From an uncultured Bacteroidota bacterium (lineage in GTDB: Bacteria > Bacteroidota > Bacteroidia > Bacteroidales > P3), in the NCBI GenBank assembly GCA_902784465.1, contig CACZUZ010000010.1, forward strand, positions 1 through 51,424: 51,424 bases of DNA, in the 5' to 3' direction. The notes below the pieces were generated by a model, which saw nothing but the letters and a program-made list of their open reading frames with translations, searched no databases and was not told the origin of the DNA. Shown here piece after piece: positions 42,988-51,424 of this stretch (within the stretch, counting starts at the first letter, position 1; every line of letters starts with the position of its first letter). A program made the translations under genes and the position numbers.

Positions 42988-45900
42988 TTACTCGAGGTCG
43001 CGGCCATGGCAGTTCTTGTATTTCTTGCCGCTGCCGCAGGGACAGGGGTCGTTGCGTCCCACCTTCTTCTCCACATGGACAGGCTGCGGCTTCTCGCGCT
43101 GGGCGGTGTCGTAGCCATATTGCGACGCACCACCGTCGGGTCTGCGTGCGGCACCCTGGCTCACCCCGTCAACACGGCTGGTACGGAGCCCCTTCTGGTT
43201 CTGGGTCGGCTGGTGTGCCTCCTTCATCTCGCTCTCCTGTCTGACAGGCAGCGAGGCGCGGCTGAGGAACGAGGCAATCTGGCGGTTGATTTCGAGAAGC
43301 ATCTTCTCGAACAGGTTGAAGGACTCGAACTTGTAGATGAGCAAGGGGTCTTTCTGCTCGTAGGAGGCATTCTGTACAGAGGTCTTCAGGTCGTCGAGTT
43401 CGCGGAGATGCTCCTTCCACATATCGTCGATGATGGCGAGGGTGATGTTCTTCTCGATGGTGAGCTGCACCTCGCGGCCACCGTTGTCGTAGGCCTTCTG
43501 GACAGGGCAGATGACATTCATGGTCTTCACGCCATCAGTGATGGGGAAGACAATATTCTGGTAATGTGAGTTGTCGTGGATATTCTTGATAAAAGGCAAT
43601 GCCAGCTCAGCAAGACGCTGCATGCGCTCCTTATAGGCGTTGTAGGTCAGTTCGTAGAGCTTGTCGACCATATCCCTGCCACGCGAGTTGAAGAGCTCGC
43701 GTTCGCTGAAAGGCACATCGATGGCAAAGATGCGAATCATGTCCATCTTGAAACCCTCGAAGTCGTGCGACTGGTCGGCCTCGTTGTAGAGCAGCTCGCA
43801 GGTGTCGTAGAACATGTTGCTGATGTCAATCGAGAGACGGTCGCCGTAGAGGGCATTGCGGCGCTTGTTGTAGATGACGGTACGCTGGTTGTTCATCACG
43901 TCGTCGTACTCGAGCAGACGCTTACGCATACCGAAGTTGTTCTCCTCAACCTTCTTTTGGGCACGTTCTATCTGCTTGGTAATCATCCTATGCTGAATCA
44001 CCTCTCCCTCTTGAAGCCCCATGCGGTCCATGATGGAGGCAATACGTTCAGAGCCGAAGATACGCATCAGGTCATCCTCGAGCGACACGAAGAAGAGCGA
44101 GCTTCCCGGGTCACCCTGACGGCCGGCACGGCCACGCAGCTGACGGTCGACACGGCGGCTCTCATGACGCTCGGTACCGATGATGGCCAGACCGCCGCGC
44201 TCGCGCACGTCGCCCTTAAGCTTGATGTCGGTACCACGGCCTGCCATGTTTGTTGCAATGGTTACACGGCCTGGCTCACCAGCTTCAGCCACGATGTCGG
44301 CTTCTTTCTTATGGAGCTTGGCATTGAGGACGTTGTGGGAGATGTTGCGCATTTTGAGCATCTTGGAGAGCAGCTCAGAGGTCTCGACCGAGGTAGTACC
44401 CACAAGTACCGGACGGCCTTCGCCACGGAGCCGTTCTATCTCGTCGATGACGGCTTTGAATTTCTCGCGCTTGGTCTTGTAGACCATGTCGTCCATATCT
44501 ACACGGGCTATGGGGCGGTTGGTGGGGATTACGACGACGTCGAGCTTGTAGATGTTCCAGAACTCACCGGCCTCGGTCTCGGCAGTACCGGTCATACCCG
44601 CCAGTTTCTTGTACATTCGGAAGTAGTTCTGCAGCGTGATGGTGGCATAGGTCTGGGTTGCAGCCTCCACCTTGGCATTCTCCTTGGCTTCGACAGCCTG
44701 ATGGAGACCGTCGCTCCAGCGGCGGCCTTCCATGATACGGCCCGTCTGCTCGTCGACAATCTTCACCTGACGGTCCTCTGTCAACACATAATCGACATCC
44801 TTCTCGAAGAGGGTGTAGGCCTTCAGTAGCTGGTCGACGGTGTGGACACGGTCGCTCTGGACGGCGAAATTATTGTAGATTTCTTCCTTGCGTTTGCTTT
44901 TTTCCTCGGGCGTGAGGGTCTCCTTTTCAAGGTCGGCAATTTCGGCACCGACATCGGGAAGCTGGTAGAAACGGCGATCTTCGCCGAGGTCGGAGAGGAA
45001 GTCCATACCCTTGTCGGTAAGCTCCACGGTGCGTTGCTTTTCGTCGACGACGAAATAGAGCTCATCGTCGATGATGTGCATATACTTGTTCTGCTCCTGC
45101 ATGTAGAAGTTCTCCGTTCTCTGGAGCAGTGACTTCACACCCGTTTCGCTGAGGAATTTGATGAGGGCCTTGTTTTTGGGCAAGCCGCGGTAGGCGCGGA
45201 GCAATGCCATGGCACCCGGCTGGTCGGGTTTCTGGTCAAGGTTGTCGGCCAAGAGGCGTTTGGCGTCGGCAAGGATGTTGGTGACCAGCATACGCTGTGT
45301 GTTGTAGAGCTTTTCGATGACAGGCTTGAAGCGGTCAAACTCCTGATCCTCGCCCTTGGCCGTGGGACCCGAAATAATAAGAGGAGTACGTGCATCATCG
45401 ATAAGCACCGAGTCGACCTCGTCGACGATGGCGTAGTTGTGGCCACGCTGGACAAGCTCGTCTGGGTTGCGGCTCATGTTGTCGCGCAGGTAGTCGAAAC
45501 CGAACTCGTTGTTGGTACCGTAGGTGATGTCGGCATTGTAGGCAGCCTTGCGGGCATCGCTGTGTGGCTCATGCTTGTCGATGCAGTCCACCGTGAGGCC
45601 GTGGAACTCGAAGAGCATACCCATCCACTCCGAGTCGCGCTTGGCGAGGTAGTCGTTGACGGTGACCACATGCACGCCCTTGCCGGGGAGGGCGTTGAGG
45701 TAGACGGGCAGCGTGGCGACGAGGGTCTTACCCTCACCGGTAGCCATCTCGGCAATCTTGCCGCTGTGCAGCACCACGCCGCCAATGAGCTGGACATCGT
45801 AGTGAACCATGTCCCACTTTATCATGTTGCCGCCGGCCATCCAACTGTTCTTGTAGTGCGCACGTCCTTCATCGTCGATGTTGACGCTCTCGCGACGTGC

Positions 45901-46320
45901 CGAGAGGTCGCGGTCGTGGTCGTTGGCTGTAACGACGACCTCTTCGTTTTCGGCAAAACGGCGCGCGGTTTCTTTCACGACAGCGAAAGCCTCCGGCAGT
46001 ATCTCGTTGAGGATTTTCTGCGTCTTGTCGTATGAGTCCTTCTCAAGCTGTTCGATACGCTTGTAGAGCTGTTCTTTCTCATCCACAGGCATATCGTACT
46101 CATTTTCTATACGTTCCCTCAATTTGGCTAGTTCATCCTCTTCCACATGAATTTCATCCTGAATGCGTTTCTTGAACTCATCGGTTTTGGAACGGAGACT
46201 GTCGTTGCTCAGCTCCTTGATCGTAGGGTAGATTTTTAGGGTAGCGTCAAGGAATGGCTGCACCTCTTTGAGGTCGCGCTGCGACTTGCTGCCAAACAGT
46301 TTGCTTAAAAATTCGAACAT
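42988..46320 (-). CDS. secA: Preprotein translocase ATPase SecA
   Basis: 1110 residues from the ATG at 46320 (the frame is open to 46386 but [20 protein letters not shown] is the family N-terminus). Seen: Walker A in [28 protein letters not shown], second nucleotide domain with [12 protein letters not shown] and the [12 protein letters not shown] motif VI, and the zinc-binding SEC-C tail [14 protein letters not shown]. Longer than E. coli SecA by ~200 residues due to insertions typical of Bacteroidota. It drives Sec export of all the signal-peptide proteins here, including T9SS cargo. Ends just before the bidirectional terminator. Confidence 0.98.
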   Translation of the reverse strand: MFEFLSKLFGSKSQRDLKEVQPFLDATLKIYPTIKELSNDSLRSKTDEFKKRIQDEIHVEEDELAKLRERIENEYDMPVDEKEQLYKRIEQLEKDSYDKTQKILNEILPEAFAVVKETARRFAENEEVVVTANDHDRDLSARRESVNIDDEGRAHYKNSWMAGGNMIKWDMVHYDVQLIGGVVLHSGKIAEMATGEGKTLVATLPVYLNALPGKGVHVVTVNDYLAKRDSEWMGMLFEFHGLTVDCIDKHEPHSDARKAAYNADITYGTNNEFGFDYLRDNMSRNPDELVQRGHNYAIVDEVDSVLIDDARTPLIISGPTAKGEDQEFDRFKPVIEKLYNTQRMLVTNILADAKRLLADNLDQKPDQPGAMALLRAYRGLPKNKALIKFLSETGVKSLLQRTENFYMQEQNKYMHIIDDELYFVVDEKQRTVELTDKGMDFLSDLGEDRRFYQLPDVGAEIADLEKETLTPEEKSKRKEEIYNNFAVQSDRVHTVDQLLKAYTLFEKDVDYVLTEDRQVKIVDEQTGRIMEGRRWSDGLHQAVEAKENAKVEAATQTYATITLQNYFRMYKKLAGMTGTAETEAGEFWNIYKLDVVVIPTNRPIARVDMDDMVYKTKREKFKAVIDEIERLRGEGRPVLVGTTSVETSELLSKMLKMRNISHNVLNAKLHKKEADIVAEAGEPGRVTIATNMAGRGTDIKLKGDVRERGGLAIIGTERHESRRVDRQLRGRAGRQGDPGSSLFFVSLEDDLMRIFGSERIASIMDRMGLQEGEVIQHRMITKQIERAQKKVEENNFGMRKRLLEYDDVMNNQRTVIYNKRRNALYGDRLSIDISNMFYDTCELLYNEADQSHDFEGFKMDMIRIFAIDVPFSERELFNSRGRDMVDKLYELTYNAYKERMQRLAELALPFIKNIHDNSHYQNIVFPITDGVKTMNVICPVQKAYDNGGREVQLTIEKNITLAIIDDMWKEHLRELDDLKTSVQNASYEQKDPLLIYKFESFNLFEKMLLEINRQIASFLSRASLPVRQESEMKEAHQPTQNQKGLRTSRVDGVSQGAARRPDGGASQYGYDTAQREKPQPVHVEKKVGRNDPCPCGSGKKYKNCHGRDLE

Positions 46321-46395
46321 TTTTATTTTACAATTATTGTATATTACATTTAAAAACAGAACATTGAGTACACACCTGTACAACAAATGAATTTA

Positions 46396-46403
46396 CAAAG
46401 ATA
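46396..46403 (-). promoter_or_regulatory. Possible -7 element of secA
   Basis: Reads TATCTTTG on the minus strand (TAnnTTTG), 75 bp before the secA start; a -33 element is not obvious. Confidence 0.4.
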
Positions 46404-46529
46404 AGAAAATATGTTTAAACGTCTAAAAGTTTGTTTCAATAGTTGTGATATTGCAACACAAAATGTGGAATAAACAGGATGTTGCTCCTTTTTTACCCAC
46501 ACATTTTACTTCATACCTGAACTTTTTGT

Positions 46530-46537
46530 TATTTTTG
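46530..46537 (+). promoter_or_regulatory. Probable -7 element of the small lipoprotein gene at 46576
   Basis: TATTTTTG (TAnnTTTG) followed by CAATATC, 38 bp before the start. Confidence 0.45.
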
Positions 46538-46575
46538 CAATATCATTGGCTAATGAACAAAAAACATAAAATATT

Positions 46576-46839
46576 ATGAACAAGACCATTAAATTCCTCT
46601 TTGCGATATCCTTTTCGGCATTAATTTTGTCGTCGTGCAACAACGGCAATCCAAGAAAACGCGGCATCGAAGCTGGCAAGACAGCCTGCGAATGCTACAA
46701 ACTCGAAGACTTCGAGACTGTTGACTCTTGTCTCAAAAAAATCGAGGTCGAGAATGCCGAATTTTTGGCAGACACCGCCTACACTAATGCGATGGAAGAG
46801 CAACTGATACGCTGCGTCACCGACGGCGTGAGGGACTAA
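46576..46839 (+). CDS. Very small lipoprotein of unknown function
   Basis: 87 residues. Signal peptide with lipobox LILSSC (Cys20) then NNGNPRKRGIEAGKTACECY. The mature part is helical with three more cysteines (ACECYK, DSCLKK, IRCVTD), which may form disulfides. No family recognised. It lies 45 bp upstream of the GH97 gene on the same strand and shares type and size with the lipoprotein at 40554, though not its sequence. Confidence 0.7.
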   Translation: MNKTIKFLFAISFSALILSSCNNGNPRKRGIEAGKTACECYKLEDFETVDSCLKKIEVENAEFLADTAYTNAMEEQLIRCVTDGVRD

Positions 46840-46863
46840 CCGTTCCCTACTTCATGCCACTAA

Positions 46864-49251
<2,388 letters not shown>

Positions 49252-49313
49252 AGTGGCGTGATGGAACCCTCCTTTTCGGCAGTGGCATCACCTCCCAAAT
49301 GGGAAAATATTTT

Positions 49314-49343
49314 TTTGCGGTTTAAAAAATGTTCGTATATTTG
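49314..49343 (+). promoter_or_regulatory. Promoter of the large secreted protein (TTTG-N18-TATATTTG)
   Basis: TTTG at 49314-49317, 18-bp spacer and TATATTTG at 49336-49343. A 150-bp AT-rich leader separates it from the ATG; the rest of the 243-bp spacer shows no other feature. Confidence 0.5.
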
Positions 49344-49494
49344 CAATTTGGTTTCCACCGCAAGAATGCAACAGCATAACAACTTAGCTTGTTTTCTTTA
49401 AGGAATTATTGCCGTTGGAAGCCCCAACAACCAAACTCTATCAATACGCACAACCAATTTTTCACTAATCAATAACCAACTAACTAAAAAAAAC

Positions 49495-51424
49495 ATGCAA
49501 AAGTTTCTACGAACAATGATGCTTGCGGTGGCCATGTTGCTACCCTTGGCATCGCACGCTCAGGCCGATTGCAGCGGTCTGGCGATTCCGTATGCAGAGG
49601 ATTTTGACAGCTATTCGGGCAATGCCACGGGCTACACAGCCCCTAGCGGCTACCCGGATATCACTCTGCCAAACTGTTGGAGCTTCATTGGTATGAGCTC
49701 CTCAACATCAACCTACCCACAGGTATTCCTCTCGTCGAGTACCAACTACGCATCCAACGGCAACTGCCTGTTCTTCAAGTCAAGCTCGACAACTCCGCTC
49801 TTCGCCGTCATGCCCGAAATCACCTCTTCCGGGCTTCTCCAACTTGGCTTTACCTATCGCAATGAGGGTACTAGCACCAGTAATGGCACCATTATCGTCG
49901 GTGTGTTGAACAATCCCTCGGATTCAACCTCTTTCATCATGATTGAATCTTGCGAAAGAACCACTACCAAGACCCACAAGGATATTATTATTCCTGCCGG
50001 CACTCTCACCAATGGCGCACGTATAGCCTTCAAGTACGAGGGCGGCACCTCCAACAACTACTATGCAGCCATCGATGACGTTGTGTTGCAGGCTGCTCCT
50101 TCTTGCCTTCCGGTTAGCGACCTCACTGTGTCCAATCCTACCACAACCACCCTTACCCTCTCCTGGTCAGACCTCTTCAACACTGGCGCCACCTACACGG
50201 TCTACAATATGGCCGACACCAGCGTGATTGCCAGCGGCATCAGCGGCACCACCTACACTGTCACCAACCTCGCCCCCGCCAGCTTCTACTTTTTCTCTGT
50301 GGCTTCCGACTGCGGCAGCGGCGATGTCTCATCCCTTGTCAACGCCGTCAGAGGCATGACCTCCTGTGCCCCGGTGGCTCTTCCGTACACCACAGGCTTC
50401 GAAACTGAAGAGCTTGCCGGCACCACCACTACTGATGCCCTTCCTCTCTGCTGGGCACGCTATGCTTCAGGCACAGGCAACTACACCTACTACCCTTACT
50501 CCTATAATTACAGCACATACGCCCACGACGGCAGCTCTCGCAGCCTCTATTTCTATGGCAGCACCAGCGACTCCTATCCCGACACGATGATTGCCATCCT
50601 CCCGGCTATCGATGTGGCCACCTACCCCATGAACGGCAACCGTATCTCTTTCTACGCCCGCACCTCCGGTGCCTCCTACACCAAGAATCTCCTCGTTGGC
50701 ACCATGACCGACCCCGCCGACCCCAGCACATTCGCTCTCGTGTCGGAAGTCGAAATCACGGGCACCACACACCAATTATATACCGTACCCATGTTGGCAG
50801 CTTCTCCGTCAGCTCCCTATATCGCCTTGATGCTTATGAGGAATTCCGGTCACCTCTATATTGACGACCTCACCGTCGAGACTCTGCCTTCATGTGTCGA
50901 ACCCGCCAGCCTCGATGTCGAGACCAATGCAACCAGTGCCACCGTCTCTTGGTTCGGCGTCGCCGACAGCTACACCCTTAGCCTTTACAACAATGGCACA
51001 GAGGTAGGCTCCCCGGTTACTGTCACCTCTACCGAATACACTTATACCAACCTGACGGTTGGTCAGGACTATACAGTCCACGTCGTCTCCAACTGCGGTA
51101 GCGATGTTTCTGCCGTTTCCAGCACATCGTTCCATATCGGCTACTGCAGCCCCAACCCCACCTCGGTCGACAACAGCGGTATCACCAACGTCTCTTTTGG
51201 CGGTATGACCAACACCACCTCACACCCCTCATCGGCTCCTTACTTTATGGACAACACCACGATGGCTGGTTCAATCCCCGCCGGCACAACTGCTGACATC
51301 GATATTACCGTAGCCACTGGCTATTCCTATGGCTTTGTCATTTGGGTTGACTGGGACAACAGCATGAGCTTCGATGGCAACGAGGTTGTCTATGTCGGCC
51401 AAACCACCAACGCCAATCCCTACC
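49495..51424 (+). CDS. Large secreted multidomain protein, MAM-like, Fn3 and GEVED domains, 3' end beyond the window
   Basis: At least 643 residues; the frame stays open to the end. Signal peptide MQKFLRTMMLAVAMLLPLAS ends HA-Q. Order: choice-of-anchor/MAM-like beta sandwich (about 28-200, closing YYAAIDDVVLQ), fibronectin-III (about 203-285), second beta sandwich (about 292-462, closing YIDDLTVETLPSC), second fibronectin-III (about 468-545), then a GEVED-type domain (from ~549: SIPAGTTADIDITV, GFVIWVDWDNSMSFDGNEVVY). This pattern is common in large T9SS-exported proteins with a C-terminal sorting domain, which would lie outside the window. Probably a surface adhesin or carrier of an enzyme; no catalytic domain is seen. 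Confidence 0.9.
   Translation, partial: MQKFLRTMMLAVAMLLPLASHAQADCSGLAIPYAEDFDSYSGNATGYTAPSGYPDITLPNCWSFIGMSSSTSTYPQVFLSSSTNYASNGNCLFFKSSSTTPLFAVMPEITSSGLLQLGFTYRNEGTSTSNGTIIVGVLNNPSDSTSFIMIESCERTTTKTHKDIIIPAGTLTNGARIAFKYEGGTSNNYYAAIDDVVLQAAPSCLPVSDLTVSNPTTTTLTLSWSDLFNTGATYTVYNMADTSVIASGISGTTYTVTNLAPASFYFFSVASDCGSGDVSSLVNAVRGMTSCAPVALPYTTGFETEELAGTTTTDALPLCWARYASGTGNYTYYPYSYNYSTYAHDGSSRSLYFYGSTSDSYPDTMIAILPAIDVATYPMNGNRISFYARTSGASYTKNLLVGTMTDPADPSTFALVSEVEITGTTHQLYTVPMLAASPSAPYIALMLMRNSGHLYIDDLTVETLPSCVEPASLDVETNATSATVSWFGVADSYTLSLYNNGTEVGSPVTVTSTEYTYTNLTVGQDYTVHVVSNCGSDVSAVSSTSFHIGYCSPNPTSVDNSGITNVSFGGMTNTTSHPSSAPYFMDNTTMAGSIPAGTTADIDITVATGYSYGFVIWVDWDNSMSFDGNEVVYVGQTTNANPY

Noticed and set aside
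43576-44829. 417-codon frame antisense to secA
   Set aside because: Antisense shadow of secA without recognisable features.

Overview
The window reads as chromosome of an anaerobic Bacteroidales-type bacterium (phylum Bacteroidota). The basis is a type IX secretion (T9SS) component plus several proteins with T9SS sorting tails, lipoproteins with Bacteroidota-style signal peptides, promoters of the TAnnTTTG type, start sites without a clear Shine-Dalgarno sequence, a B12-dependent (class II) ribonucleotide reductase, and a SusB-like GH97 enzyme. I saw no rRNA, tRNA or CRISPR array. Most of the DNA is ordinary chromosome; the accessory-looking parts are about 15.8-16.2 kb and 31.3-34.8 kb.

Layout. 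0-3.3 kb: 3' end of a PorE-like OmpA protein, a sirtuin and a small T9SS cargo protein. 3.5-8.2 kb: NrdJ, a DUF975 membrane protein and an MscS channel. 8.2-12.2 kb: a 1326-residue T9SS type-B adhesin-like protein with nine internal repeats. 12.2-15.7 kb (minus strand): nucleotidyltransferase-like protein, GT2 glycosyltransferase and PepD. 16.3-20.2 kb: a gingipain-family (C25) protease. 20.3-22.9 kb (minus): NlpC/P60 lipoprotein, FtsB/DivIC-like protein and MltD. 23.1-28 kb: butyrate kinase, FKBP isomerase, chorismate synthase, a DUF4369 lipoprotein and an LpxH-like phosphatase. 28-31.1 kb: EnvC-like factor (minus) and C69 dipeptidase. 31.3-34.8 kb: a truncated PD-(D/E)XK gene, two decayed transposase ends and, between them, an intact CsgG/lipoprotein/DUF4810/GNA1162 operon. 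34.9-37.7 kb: BKACE enzyme, TatD, TrmH and a PepSY-like protein. 37.7-40.4 kb (minus): GT4 and 5'-nucleotidase. 40.5-42.9 kb: small lipoprotein, DUF481 barrel and coiled-coil protein. 43-46.3 kb (minus): SecA. 46.5-51.4 kb: small lipoprotein, GH97 and a large T9SS-type secreted protein that runs off the end.

How the genes fit together. C25 protease, C69 and PepD peptidases, a BKACE/Kce enzyme of lysine fermentation and butyrate kinase suggest a peptide- and amino-acid-fermenting lifestyle with butyrate as a product. GH97 adds alpha-glucan use. Many remaining genes serve the envelope: T9SS, SecA, murein enzymes, lipid A synthesis and outer-membrane proteins.

The most unusual feature is a set of short tandem arrays with 6-, 7-, 8- or 9-bp periods and a different unit at nearly every locus. 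Four fill the spacers between co-directional genes and end 3-14 bp before the next start codon. Others lie inside genes (PorE-like, adhesin, GH97, a lipoprotein signal peptide) where they have inserted or replaced residues in frame. Two 8-bp arrays keep their register while the unit flips strand in the middle. Second in interest are the CsgG-type operon bracketed by insertion-sequence debris and a cluster of short hairpins just downstream of it.
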